Source: Prorocentrum cordatum | Lineage: Eukaryota > Sar > Dinophyceae > Prorocentrales > Prorocentraceae | Assembly (NCBI GenBank): GCA_963575745.1 | Contig: CAUYUJ010000740.1 | Location: 18,501 to 82,500, forward strand | Direction of reading: 5' to 3' | Length of the DNA stretch: 64,000 bases | The notes under the pieces: model-generated | Seen by the model: only the letters and a program-made list of their open reading frames with translations | The model's database searches: none | Told to the model about the DNA's origin: nothing | Program-made: the position numbers and the translations under genes | Shown: positions 48,901-56,439 of the stretch, one piece after another | Layout: each line of letters begins with the position of its first letter | How positions within the stretch are numbered: the stretch's first letter is position 1

Positions 48901-50405
48901 CCAGGTTCGTCGTCTCCGCCATCTCCTCCAGGGCCCGGTGGTGGTGCTCCTCGGTCGGGATCCCTCTTTCTCGCCTTGTTGCGTTTCCACCCTCCTCTCT
49001 TCTTGCCTCTGTTCGCGCATTGCCATCCTCTGAGCTCAGCTGGATGGTCCTCCTCCGCCTCCTTCTCCGTGACTGGCCCGTCCTGGAAGCGAAAAGGAGG
49101 GGGGGGTTCCGCCAGGTGAACCCCGTCACCGGCTCCCGCCGCCATCTTGTCTCCGGCCCTCGTCGTGACGATGGGCTCAAGCTTCTTCAGGAGCTTCGCG
49201 GGGGAGGTCCCCGCCCCCGCAGCCTTGATGACCTCGGCCCAGGCAGCGCACAGCCTCGTCGGGCACTGGCCGGCGTAGCGGGTGCGACGTAGTCCACGCT
49301 GACCGACCTGGAAGCCGAGGGTGCTCAACTCCTCCCGCAGTGCCTTGGCCAGTGGGGGAGCTCCGCTGAGGACGCGCCCGCCACCGTGCAGGCACGGGGG
49401 CGACCGGTGTGAGATCTTGGCCACGAAATTGTCGGCCCGATCACGCCCGTAGTACAAGGCCACGGCGCCCTCCGGGAGGTCCTCGAAGGCCTTCCCGGTG
49501 CGTGGCTCGACCCGGCTCCAGTGGAAGTTCACGGGCCCCAGCTTGCCGACGAGGTCGTTCAGCGGGCGCAGCAGCTCGGGTCCGAGCTGTGGGGTCTCCA
49601 GGGTCTTGGTATCTGCGGCGAGACCCTGAGCCTGCACGCCTGCCAGGGCTAATCGATTGGTCAGGCTCAGGATGTCCTTCTGCTCGGGCTGACTGAGCGA
49701 GGGCGTGGAGGAGTTGTAGTGGTCGATCTGGGTCTGGGTCAGGTCGTAGGGGAGAGGCCCCTCCAGGGCGACGCGTTCGTGCTGGTTGGTGCAGCGCCTC
49801 GCCAGAGAGAGCGCCCAGGGGTAGAGGCCCTTCGAGACCATCCAGAACGTCAGCTTGCGGTGCCGTTTCGCAGGCTCCTCTGGGGGCCCTAGCCCCCACT
49901 CGCACATGGCGACGGAGATAATCCGTGCTCCTGTGCGCTTCTGCAGCTGCCTGATCCTGGCCCTGTCCCAGATCTTCGGGTAGCGTCCGTCGCTGGCCGT
50001 GTTCTCGAGCATCCACTCTCGATCGTTGGCGTCGAGGCGCTCGCAGAGGTCGGCGGCGAAATCGGTCATGATGTTGCTGTCGATCTCCGCCTGGACCGTC
50101 CCGTCGCCGTCCGGGTGCTCAAACGTGCGGGTCCCGCCGTTCTTGAGGCACCAGGCTGAGTGGGTCGTGCACGGGGGGGCCAACTGGTAGACGTTCGCCT
50201 CGTCGGGGCCTGGCGCTGCCCCAGCGTCGAGGAGGAGCCTCTCTCGCACTTGGGGATCGAGGATGTCGTGCTCCTCCTGGGGCCCGGTCTGGGCCAGGGG
50301 GTCCTGGAAATACTCGACGGACGGGCCGTCTGGAGTCCAGCTTCTCGCATCGCCTTGGTCCAGTTCCCTGTCCCTGCGAAGATCTCGCGAGTGCGGATGC
50401 CCCAC
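39954..50405 (-). CDS. ORF2 polyprotein: MTase-like (C-part), RT, RNase H, J-domain, tyrosine recombinase
   Basis: 3483 codons. Residue 1 is only the first Met of the frame; residues 1-23 are not protein-like, and translation probably enters by a -1 shift from ORF1. Domains: MTase-like 26-220 (APPCTTHSAWC, Cys 79; LENTASDGRYPKIWD; MCEWGLG); acidic run ~490-515; coiled-coil ~720-765; RT ~1340-1640 (SCDDLREFYYTF; LAMGDNMAVEI; LNIDDH, catalytic DD at 1561-1562); RNase H ~1725-1910 (FGTDAS, Asp 1732; NILETT; LLDSKVAL; RADDPT); J-domain ~2115-2185 with HPD at 2149-2151; a long Ser/Arg/Pro-rich linker to ~2900; tyrosine recombinase ~3120-3483 (FLRPGEL, Arg 3286; LVPKTRR; LRGSGATD, Arg 3391; AERYLQ, Tyr 3423). 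The polymerase, RNase H and recombinase residues are all present. Usual DIRS pol proteins are far shorter. The J-domain and linker are additions. Confidence 0.85.
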   Translation of the reverse strand: MGHPHSRDLRRDRELDQGDARSWTPDGPSVEYFQDPLAQTGPQEEHDILDPQVRERLLLDAGAAPGPDEANVYQLAPPCTTHSAWCLKNGGTRTFEHPDGDGTVQAEIDSNIMTDFAADLCERLDANDREWMLENTASDGRYPKIWDRARIRQLQKRTGARIISVAMCEWGLGPPEEPAKRHRKLTFWMVSKGLYPWALSLARRCTNQHERVALEGPLPYDLTQTQIDHYNSSTPSLSQPEQKDILSLTNRLALAGVQAQGLAADTKTLETPQLGPELLRPLNDLVGKLGPVNFHWSRVEPRTGKAFEDLPEGAVALYYGRDRADNFVAKISHRSPPCLHGGGRVLSGAPPLAKALREELSTLGFQVGQRGLRRTRYAGQCPTRLCAAWAEVIKAAGAGTSPAKLLKKLEPIVTTRAGDKMAAGAGDGVHLAEPPPPFRFQDGPVTEKEAEEDHPAELRGWQCANRGKKRGGWKRNKARKRDPDRGAPPPGPGGDGGDDEPGGDEGEGEEEEEEKEPPRRVKKSRQAEQQADEPVKVILPQRGGRWIPIPGAPMYAHELQSVLITCRWLRDDVLSPEELRLFVYTDEGDTAGAEGPPLEDDDRVEPGERLILWIGKEDIENWAAWAPRWIKRAADEEREEAPGHRGEAPPASHRSVTLRIADRVSSQGFGSPELGAVWNRRAPPPHSGGRRFQQAAAQALQRQSREAPAGGSSSGGSSADSIKLESIRRKLEAAKAAEVGVLEEEEKRIKELQIQLAEAKERRRARRARDAGKREAEQAQAGHPRRASSEPPSGQGAATPLDPAWEDETPLPSAILDGENKCHEAECILNILLGVPADDPTGPDRRRRARELLIEGISSMFEDPPRSWTGTPYEEQGEIASEYVDILEKLTRKMVKAGELDDTPAKKRQRIVYEKAEEEPTSDDEDSDESSEDEVVEKPYARTEEGIDPPLPEDPDPLSLWPGQAEATRRSREETFQSSPGASGSGGPSRGRGTPPQTVCTDAATAARRVWAQRGREGRNALLQRCCCGPAGRSTFRHHAPRSAPNRPSDPFGHFGRHLPQSSAPPMGPAAPEVGVLAGACSPSSTPAALANVAPFVADLSALLRLFPGANIDITHWAAALSQVGMGARCSLGSFSRSSMRAMDRDDPYLLGPPPRDPWPCPPAPPLGPPPDGLSARRRERWRLRRAARTLAQYSVIALNWLTLGHPSLAPAEARVRATVSPCQEGVRTRIERLCRIAVRLARGGKSDLGRAFAKFDSTEVSLHGLATHVAALEASFTSSSSVPAPMRHCPTSAPSVPGSLASAAAWDSTQVEPFDLKVRASRIKWDYSPVFDPIPFLSDARVREAFINPEEMRLPASEWPAGQKGARVHMDRAELWALLQKWDACGALYLTPASDLAWDEACGAFRVPKDSDFDRLILNPTVVNSRCASISSSTQRLGQGFLLCRLGLAPGEWLAVSCDDLREFYYTFRVPPARARRNALRVRLPSSRFKAFRAWRPELEGVDVAPCLNALAMGDNMAVEIANSAHEGVLHSFGALRPHEQVVHRSPFPRGPFVEMLNIDDHTGFQKLSWHGSAPRPDDPCRRDREVFAACDAGYPRVGLIQHPGKRARGETHKVVVGAEVEGRIGIVCAPLVRTVALCRLTLIQIYLGITTRSLLASLVGCWVQVFLYRRPMLAIFTHVYNFLSRLATEEGIEYDLPPYVRDELLACTFLAFTAITDLRAQPCPEVFGTDASLGWGGVVRAPISPQLSAELWRRSEHGGWHTILHNRSLLAVLSRGVPLGPELTQLHRDLGLPSIEPPVAPRWVTELSEALRFRLAYKWEFRMPRHINILETTVYKSLCKYCCIRLPDSRIPVLLDSKVALGATAHGRSSSPGLSHVLSTTLPYVIGGGLYMGGMYVPTDVHRADDPTRNRAVRPPSRDPPAWLVEAERGEFTRFDCIAYADSRSSFPTCLWGRFVAQLVARGPEGLLSHRWAAAPPPSEGAGMAADAASDGAQGEAPDPSGAAESSSEAALASGERRGPRNALFADSERPLASSADATPKASASAEGGSPGPDPGAASAGSAPQAAKRAPPLALRSKAAAAPPPAIGVGSSRVGSREAPKGASAATPRTFQRAARVSASRQLLGVVDGASRGTIEAAFRRQSLVYHPDRTPAHLGADERAARALKWKQLCDAKSVLLQAVSQAAAPPDVPSTGGDGPAARAYARAKAAGKGARKGKLAPGSTMALQALEEAVSSRVALASAELAPRAALPASGAPLPRGGVSSALATRAAESDATLVSAVSRGRVELDALRTARADATRRTVQAPARGEGERAVARAELAEGMADRAYFRRVREAASREAAGLPRTAPVQLGRDWRKTLRAVLHNAEVSTGLAIAERAARAGDAPASSTGRSLAEVEAEDPRALARPADDPASSFSRRERRAVRARLGPRDEAVEDQPNRGGHAPHSASRTGAARTRRAARQRRASMAALPAPEGGAATAPGRRARRTANARRWAGAARPSSAAGVGSPPRSRSPARSRTRSPNPYGTDRTSPSGGCSSPPVNGPISPEEPSEPPAGEASEGPHTPDGPPPASVRSRSRAEPACDEDSPTGLEDVVLSALADSSMDLERVVAGLNPEVLRRLQAAFPRRSGASPPAARASVRSRSRGRGTRVGSETPRPVPPPPPPPPHHSGGRAASRSRASTAGQGLSRAVARGSSRAPSRQATSPRRREVRSPRVAPKRRPSPATAQRPATSRHGASSGDAHAGSSRADSAAQAPQSSVGTRSSSDAVAAPQGGGRAAEERGSSSGPAPGRDSGHELHPSGSHSGDAGSAAAAAFAARRTASAAVEQPLPPGAATALAWRLNLGGEKVTVVRWGPAWQAAFQSAASWLRSFAPAGAAEPEGRDDLHCLLQALHAYKRLFQTGGAEPIDEASWLHPYVAAVEPEAIPAGADLQAMGAGAIRGIGLGSKIEHRRRAGKLACLFDLLYHVQDGHGAIPAALWGSHSPPSEILDAFAEVVPVPHHSGLTSSAARSELAESAAAARAEPRPPFDWATLEGGDALPAEIEAGARRAHRNMGGSFTSARAMLAEASGFETDGRDTLVPPFYASRSRRAATLISSPSPGRPALILWCVCGLCISLGAAAPTAGQGLSRAAPSAPARPPRTPFVRDSHLTSAYLDRRSRSIDAFELWLAEHTGVPPATLYRSGILLARFLATFGVWLHDAGFPHYILVHAILGIQSAHPHWKAFLTEAWDVAKQWKLAEPPKLRPPLPRALLRAMVGLCFAWDWPVMAALLLMGFTMFLRPGELLASRRCDLSLPCDRLEVEGDAFLSILVPKTRRTYPTQHARCSDRGTVKILNQVFGRLASTDPLAPFGASGFRTRWNHLLSALGVPLAKAGQGLNLTPACLRGSGATDFYIATEDVPRVFWRGRWRQASSAERYLQAAAASTVLAALPVPARARILFFATASDRLVASFLQVGPAAWPALLAAARRNLVTSQGP

Positions 50406-53400
50406 GCGAAGGCGGGTCTGCGCAGGAGCGGTGCGAGGCCGGAGAAGTCCTCCTCCTCGAGCTCCTGGTTCCCGACGGCGCCCTCACGCGTTGGGAGCTG
50501 AGCCTGCTGCATACGTTTGCAGTGCATGCAGGGCGGGGGCCGGCTCGGGATCACGGGCCCCGCGACCTCCTCTGACTCCAGGTACATCTCCCAGCCAACT
50601 GTGAGTAGCTCGCGGACGGGTTTCCCAGCTAGCGTCCAGGTCTTGAGGATCTCCCCAAATGCCCGGCCTCGCTTGTTGGGACTCTGGCCGCCGATGACCG
50701 GTGGCCTGAGCACCCGCATATGCCCTCGGTGGATCATGACGTGGACCTCCCTCTCGCTGGTCTGCGTCGGCAGGACGGAGTCGATCTCGAGCTGGTTCCA
50801 GTGGTTGATCCTCCAGACCCGGACGGTGGTCGTGTTGAGGGCACTCAGGGGGAAGACCGAGATGCACCTGAAGTCCTTGTCGTGGTGCGGGTGCTGGACA
50901 TCATGGCAGTGCATCCGGAGCTCGGCTTCACGTGGTGAGACGAAGGGAGGTGCGCCCCCCAATGCGGCGGAGGCGGTGGTGGCTCCATCCCACAACTCGC
51001 GGCGGAGCTGAGCAGCCAGGGCCTTCACGGCCGGCGCGTCAGGCTCCTTATCCCCCCAAAGCAGGGCGGCCGCGATGTGGAGCACCAGACACTGCCTGAG
51101 CTCTGCGTCGCCTTCCTTGAGGCCGAGCCGGGTTCTCATCTCCTCGTCGGGCTGAAGCTCGTCCTGGAAGTCGAGATAGTCCCATTCTTGGTCTTGCACC
51201 GTGAGCTTCCCGCGGCCAACTCCAGCCTCCTCGTCCCAGGAGGCTCCTCCAATGCTGAGGTCCTGAGTGCTGCTCCTCCCTGCCTTTGATCCCAGCCTGT
51301 CGAGGGCCCGACCGGCTTCCTCGGCGAGGGTTGGCCCCCCGTCCCGAGTCGCCTCCAGCAGTACCTCCTCCAAGCTCAGGGAGGCGCCCTCTGAGCTGGC
51401 GCGTGCGAGCCTGGCCAAGGCGTGTGAATGCAGGTAGTCGCTGATGTCGCCCAGCGTCGCGATGGTCCCGCTCTCCAGGATCTTTTCGATGATGTTCCAT
51501 CTTTCGAGAGCAGCGGGATGAGTCGTCTCACTGGTCCCCTCCACCGCGGGCGCGTTGGCGTGGGCGTCCAGCAACCAGTCCCCCTCGGGGCCCTGGACGG
51601 CTTGCCTGAGCTCCTCCTCGAGGGCGGTGGTCTGAATCTCGTCGAAGGCAGCTGGGGGGGACCAAACAGCCGGCGAGCCTCCCGCTCGGCTGCCCCCCGC
51701 AAGGGCCCCGGGACCTTCTCCGGCGCCTCCCCCAGCCCTTTTGCTGTCTGCTTCGGCCTTGGCCTGGGCCCTGAGCTGAGCCACCCGCCCGTCGACCGAG
51801 GCGGGGTCGACCTTAGCGCCCGACTTCAGGCCGCCGCGCCTGATGAGCTGCGCCTGCACGGTCCAGTCCAGGCTGCCAAGCCCCTTGATGGCCTCGTGGG
51901 AGTGGGCGCAAGTCCCTGCCGCCTTGGGGCAGCCAGCCCATGTGCAGGCGTCCCAGCAGATGACCTTCCCGTTCTTGTCCCGGGGGGCATGCTTAACTGA
52001 GCGCCCGATCTCGCTGGACGTCAGCGCCTTCCCTGCTGGGTACGCCCGGGCAGCGGGCCGCTTCTTGGCAGCAGCCTTCTTGACGGCGGCCCCTGCCTTT
52101 CCAGTGCCTGGGCCAGCTCCGGTGGGCGCCTCCTGATCTGCTGGGGTGTGTTCGTCAGCCTTCCCAGCCTTGGGAGTCCTCGAGGGGCCGGCGTGGAGGT
52201 TCTGATGAAGGAACCTCTGAAGCCGCCGGGCCTGGCGAGGGACGCACACCACCTGGCAGTGCCCGTCCGGTGCGTCGAGGTCGTACACGTTCGGGAAGGT
52301 CAGCCACGCACTCCCCGACGGTCCTGTAGGGGCGAGGGCGATGGTTTTGATGTCCTCCCGGCGCGGGTTGGTGAGCCCCAGGATGCGGCACACCTCCCTT
52401 CGCTTTCCCCGAAGCTGCTCGCACCAGGTTGCAGCAAGCTCCTCCCAAAGGCTGTACACATAGTCTGCTGGGAAGGCCACGTCGTCCTCCTCGTAGGCAA
52501 GGCGGAGGGTCTCCAGGGCTCGGCGTCGCTCTGGCTCGTGCATTCGCCCGTAGACCAGCCCGAAGACGGTGATGGCGTTCTCGGCCTGCCTCACCCACTG
52601 AGAGAAGACGACCGGGTGCCGGGGGCGCGGCTCGAGCTTGCACGTGGTGGGCATGGTGTAGGCGTCGAACACCTCTGCTTTGCAATGGGGAAAATCGGCC
52701 ACGGAGATCGACCACTCGGCCAGATCCTTGTGGTCCCGCCCCCCCCAACAGAAGGCGGCGATGCCGTACGCCATCCGGTTCGTCACCGTCGTCGGCCAGT
52801 TCACCGCCTGCATCACGTGCTTCGCGTGCTCGCAGGCGCGCTTGAGGCCATGGAACAACTCCCGCCCGGTCAGGGCACCGCAGACCTCTACGTCGAGGGT
52901 GTCGCAGCCCCGCGCCAGGTACACGTCCAGTTCCTCGGCCCGTCCGATGGCGCCGAGGGTGCCCCGCTGCGCGACTTTTTCTTCCTCGCCGGACCTGCGG
53001 AGGCTGTCCACCGCCTGCAGCAGCCGCATGTTGTCCAAGTGCTGCTGTTCCTGACCGTTCTGGAGGACTTGCGCGCAGGTGGAGAAAGCGGCTGAGGGTT
53101 CACCTTCTCCGGCTCCTGCGGCGTACCTACGATCTGGCTGCCCTGGGGTTTTAACCAGTCCTCCGTGGCCATAAGCGCTCCTGTTAGTGAACATCTGCCC
53201 GAGATTCGGTACAAGGCCGGGCATCAAACCTGGCGGAGACAAACGAGTCGCTCCCGGCACGCGCACGCCAGGCGGGGTAGCCGGCGGCGGCAATGGCGGA
53301 GCGCTCGTGGCGGCGTCTAGCCCAGGGGGAACTCCAGGTTGGCTGGGCTCTTGGCTGGCATCGGGCTTGCGCTCGGTGTCTAGCTTCAAGAGGCCACTAG

Positions 53401-56400
53401 CGAGGGGTGGGTTCACCCCTTCATCTTTTTCGGCTCGAACCCGCTCCAACTTTCTTTCCCACCTGTCGATGTGCGCCTGGTACTTGGCCCGTTCCTCGGT
53501 CCCGCTGCTGCGCATGAGACGCTTGGTGTACTTGATGAGATGCTCCAAGACCACGGTGATGTCCTCGTCGTATCCTGCCGCCACGCTCTGCAGCGCCGAG
53601 GCGTCGTCCGATCCTTCTTCGTGAGCGGCGAGGTACAGCCCCAGCATGGCCTCCCCGGTGCTCTCCTCTTCGTGGTCCTTCCCCGCCGGGCTGCGCGAAG
53701 AGCGCCGAGGGGCCGAGGAGGCCAGATCACCCTCCTCGCCCAGGCCCCACCCGACGCCGAATGGGGGCTTGGGGGAACTGCTGCGATCGAGCCTCGCCCA
53801 ATGCTTCTTGAGTTGCGTGTCCAGCTCGTCGGAGGTGGGCTGCGGTACTCCGGGGGCATCACCCGAGGTGCCCGCTGGATGCCGGTACACGAGCAAGTCC
53901 CCGCGGGCCCGAAGCTGAGCCCACTGAGGGCGGCCGATACGCTTGGTCTTCCCGCCGACGGGGACCCCGTTCCAAGGACGCAGCTTCTCCCACATGGTGC
54001 TGCTCACGACGACGCCGCGCACGCCGATCCCCATCTCCTCGGCCCCAAGTGGTGGGTGATACAAGAGCTCCTCCAGGTAGCCTGCGGGGAGCCTTCCCTG
54101 GTCGCTGGCGACGGGGGCGTACTCGATCCCCGCGGTCTTGAGGGTGAAGCAGAAGTTCTCCTGGCCTTCCGCCGAATAGTCTTTGCAGTGCGGCTCCTCC
54201 ACGTCTACTACAGTCGTGCTGCCATCTCCGGTGGGCCCTCCCCCTGGACGGGACTTCCCCAAGAAGATAACCCATTGCGGGCCGGCGGCCCAGTGGACTC
54301 GCACGCGCAGTACGAGAGGGTCACCCTGCTCGATCTCCTCGTCGGGGGCGGGGCTGGCGTCTCGCGGGAGGGGCACCCTCGGAGAAGGCGGCGCTTCGAA
54401 CCTGACACCAACAGGTGGACCTCGCGGTGAAGCTGATGCCTCTCGTCGGTGTTGCCCAGGGGCTGCGTGTCCGCGGTGGCCCTCCGGTCCCCGTACTCCG
54501 TCTGCGGGGGGAGCTGCGTTGACTGGGACGCCCTGCTCGCGCGCCCGTGGGCTGCGACTGCGAACCGTCCGACGCCGCAAGCCCAAGCTCGAGAGGAATC
54601 CGCGGCCCGGGACGGCTGCAGCTGCCTGCACTGCTCGACCTGCTTCTCCACCCAGATGAAGAAGACATAGTGGTACGCCCTCTGCGTTGCCAACTGCCTG
54701 GCGGTAACAAGTCACTTGCGAGCATTTGTCACGATATCGAGATGCTCGGTAAACCTGGGCATGATGTGCGCAGAGATGGGCGAACGAATTCCGCCCGTCG
54801 CTGGGTGGCGGGAGGTCTGAAGCCTGCCCGTCTTCGAAGAGCAGGGTGGTCGGCTCTGCCTCCGCGGCGTCCCTGCAACCGTCGGGTGCCAAGGGGCGAG
54901 CGCCGCCATGTAGAACGATACCCACCCGAACAGCCTCACATGGCCTGTCCTCGGCCTCCACCTCCGACTCTGACTCCTGATCCAAAACTTCTGCGATGCT
55001 CCCTGCAACGCCTGGCTCCGCAGCGCCTGTCTTGCGACGGCGGCGTCGCCGGCAGCAAAAGGAACAACCGCAGGAGAGGATGCAGTAAAGGAACACGATC
55101 ACTTTCCAGATGGCTCTCCCCAGGTCGGCGACGGTCCGCCAGAGCAGGAAGACGCCCCGGCAGGAGGTGAACCTGGCGTGAGAGCCGATGTCCACGATCG
55201 CCTCGGAGTCCAAGGCAGCGTACTCTTTGCAATGAACTTCTCCAGGTTGATCTCTACAGGCCAGGTTGCGGCACAGGTGAATGGAACGGCCCTCGAGCGA
55301 CTCCAGTTTCTGACGGAGTGCGCGTGAGCTGGCCCCCTTCACGCCCAGGTAGTCTATCCAGAGGCCCTTCCGGTCGATCCGCTTGGGCTCCGAAAGGTCG
55401 ATCTTCAGCCGGGCTACGTGGTCGTCGATCTTGATCAGCACGTCGTTAGGCCGCCTCCCAGTCCCACGACCCTTCACCTTCTTGCTGTAGTACTCCGTGG
55501 TCGTGGCTGGTCCAGTCTCTGGCCCCATCCAATTGATCTGGGTAAGGGCAGGCGGAGCCGGCGGCAGGTACCTTTCGGCAGCTGCATCGCCAGGCTCTCG
55601 CCGGCGGCACTTAGTGCACCGCGCCAGTAGACCGATCAGCCAGAGGGCGGCGGCGCATGGGGCCAGTAGGGTACGACAGATGTGAGTGAGGAAAGCCAGT
55701 ACTGCCAGGAAAGTTAAGAGGATGAACGTCCATGCCACGGCAGGCCAAGCGGCCCCGAAGACCGTCAGGCCCAGCTTCTCGAGAGCATAGAAGAACCACC
55801 CACCATCCTTGGTCAGCCAGCCCGTCTCGGCATGGGTGGAGAAGGCGCTCCCAAGGCTGTCGAGCCTCTCGTAGGCGACTCCGCCCATGCCACTCAGGCG
55901 CCAGGCCCAGGTGCCCGCACGTAGAGGCTTCAATCCCAGCGCCCAGACACCCCAGCCGCCCACCCAGGACTCCTCGCTGCCCGGGTCCTTGGGGGGGTCG
56001 CTGCTGTTGTCGACTCCTCCGGCGGCCTGGGCTGGGGGCGGGGGCGGCGCTCCCGGCGGCCCACTGTCGGGCGGCGCCTGGGGGCTGCCTGCATCTCCAC
56101 CCTCCTCCTCGGGCTCGCCGATCTCCATGCCGTACTCGGAGTCGTCGTAGTACGGCACGGTGTACCCGAACGGGGCCTCCTGGGCCGCAGCCGGGTGGCC
56201 CCAACTGGCGCGGGCGACAGCGGAGCTGAGGGGCCCGCGCCAGTCGTGGGCGGCGGCGCTGGTGACCAGCGCGGCCAGCCCGCGGGCCGCACCTGCCAGC
56301 GCTGGGCGCCGGGCAGCCATGGCACGCACGCTTCCGGGCGCCGCAGGCGCCCAGACCTCCTGAGGTCGGCTCCAGGGCTTTGAGCCCCGAAGGCTTGAGC

Positions 56401-56437
56401 GGGAGAGAGGGAAAGGGAAGGGCAAGCAGAAGCTCAC
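50066..56437 (-). CDS. ORF1, Gag-like protein with TM segments, CCCH finger and MTase motif I
   Basis: 2123 codons. Met 1 is at 56437; Met 40 (56318-56320, MAARRPALAG) is an alternative. Hydrophobic segments: ~225-272 (VAWTFILLTFLAVLAFLTHI then AAALWLIGLLA) and ~430-466 (WKVIVFLYCILSCGCSFCC followed by a poly-Arg stretch). A Pro/Gly/Arg-rich middle is followed by a large helical region ~1100-1420 (ALTGRELFHGLKRACEHAKH; FSQWVRQAENAITVFGLVYG), the best candidate for capsid function. A C-x8-C-x6-C-x3-H finger at 1494-1514 fits nucleic-acid binding. Near the end, REIFAGTGNWTKAMREAGL (Phe at 2020) matches motif I of C5-MTases. After about residue 2033 the frame becomes meaningless and the sensible reading is in ORF2. 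Membrane segments in a Gag-like protein are unusual. Family assignment is by position and motifs only. Confidence 0.7.
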   Translation of the reverse strand: MSFCLPFPFPLSRSSLRGSKPWSRPQEVWAPAAPGSVRAMAARRPALAGAARGLAALVTSAAAHDWRGPLSSAVARASWGHPAAAQEAPFGYTVPYYDDSEYGMEIGEPEEEGGDAGSPQAPPDSGPPGAPPPPPAQAAGGVDNSSDPPKDPGSEESWVGGWGVWALGLKPLRAGTWAWRLSGMGGVAYERLDSLGSAFSTHAETGWLTKDGGWFFYALEKLGLTVFGAAWPAVAWTFILLTFLAVLAFLTHICRTLLAPCAAALWLIGLLARCTKCRRREPGDAAAERYLPPAPPALTQINWMGPETGPATTTEYYSKKVKGRGTGRRPNDVLIKIDDHVARLKIDLSEPKRIDRKGLWIDYLGVKGASSRALRQKLESLEGRSIHLCRNLACRDQPGEVHCKEYAALDSEAIVDIGSHARFTSCRGVFLLWRTVADLGRAIWKVIVFLYCILSCGCSFCCRRRRRRKTGAAEPGVAGSIAEVLDQESESEVEAEDRPCEAVRVGIVLHGGARPLAPDGCRDAAEAEPTTLLFEDGQASDLPPPSDGRNSFAHLCAHHAQVYRASRYRDKCSQVTCYRQAVGNAEGVPLCLLHLGGEAGRAVQAAAAVPGRGFLSSLGLRRRTVRSRSPRAREQGVPVNAAPPADGVRGPEGHRGHAAPGQHRREASASPRGPPVGVRFEAPPSPRVPLPRDASPAPDEEIEQGDPLVLRVRVHWAAGPQWVIFLGKSRPGGGPTGDGSTTVVDVEEPHCKDYSAEGQENFCFTLKTAGIEYAPVASDQGRLPAGYLEELLYHPPLGAEEMGIGVRGVVVSSTMWEKLRPWNGVPVGGKTKRIGRPQWAQLRARGDLLVYRHPAGTSGDAPGVPQPTSDELDTQLKKHWARLDRSSSPKPPFGVGWGLGEEGDLASSAPRRSSRSPAGKDHEEESTGEAMLGLYLAAHEEGSDDASALQSVAAGYDEDITVVLEHLIKYTKRLMRSSGTEERAKYQAHIDRWERKLERVRAEKDEGVNPPLASGLLKLDTERKPDASQEPSQPGVPPGLDAATSAPPLPPPATPPGVRVPGATRLSPPGLMPGLVPNLGQMFTNRSAYGHGGLVKTPGQPDRRYAAGAGEGEPSAAFSTCAQVLQNGQEQQHLDNMRLLQAVDSLRRSGEEEKVAQRGTLGAIGRAEELDVYLARGCDTLDVEVCGALTGRELFHGLKRACEHAKHVMQAVNWPTTVTNRMAYGIAAFCWGGRDHKDLAEWSISVADFPHCKAEVFDAYTMPTTCKLEPRPRHPVVFSQWVRQAENAITVFGLVYGRMHEPERRRALETLRLAYEEDDVAFPADYVYSLWEELAATWCEQLRGKRREVCRILGLTNPRREDIKTIALAPTGPSGSAWLTFPNVYDLDAPDGHCQVVCVPRQARRLQRFLHQNLHAGPSRTPKAGKADEHTPADQEAPTGAGPGTGKAGAAVKKAAAKKRPAARAYPAGKALTSSEIGRSVKHAPRDKNGKVICWDACTWAGCPKAAGTCAHSHEAIKGLGSLDWTVQAQLIRRGGLKSGAKVDPASVDGRVAQLRAQAKAEADSKRAGGGAGEGPGALAGGSRAGGSPAVWSPPAAFDEIQTTALEEELRQAVQGPEGDWLLDAHANAPAVEGTSETTHPAALERWNIIEKILESGTIATLGDISDYLHSHALARLARASSEGASLSLEEVLLEATRDGGPTLAEEAGRALDRLGSKAGRSSTQDLSIGGASWDEEAGVGRGKLTVQDQEWDYLDFQDELQPDEEMRTRLGLKEGDAELRQCLVLHIAAALLWGDKEPDAPAVKALAAQLRRELWDGATTASAALGGAPPFVSPREAELRMHCHDVQHPHHDKDFRCISVFPLSALNTTTVRVWRINHWNQLEIDSVLPTQTSEREVHVMIHRGHMRVLRPPVIGGQSPNKRGRAFGEILKTWTLAGKPVRELLTVGWEMYLESEEVAGPVIPSRPPPCMHCKRMQQAQLPTREGAVGNQELEEEDFSGLAPLLRRPAFAWGIRTREIFAGTGNWTKAMREAGLQTARPSSISRTPWPRPGPRRSTTSSIPKCERGSSSTLGQRQAPTRRTSTSWPPRARPTQPGASRTAGPARLSTRTATGRSRRRSTATS
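50315..50345 (-). other. ORF1/ORF2 frame-change point inside the methyltransferase-like domain
   Basis: On the minus strand GGACTCCAGACGGCCCGTCC is read L-Q-T-A-R-P in the ORF1 frame and T-P-D-G-P-S in the ORF2 frame. Motif I ends upstream in ORF1 and DGPSVEYFQDPL begins in ORF2, so the switch (-1) must occur here. I see no classical X-XXY-YYZ slippery heptamer. Possible causes: programmed shift, an indel or splicing. Confidence 0.6.
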
Positions 56438-56439
56438 GC

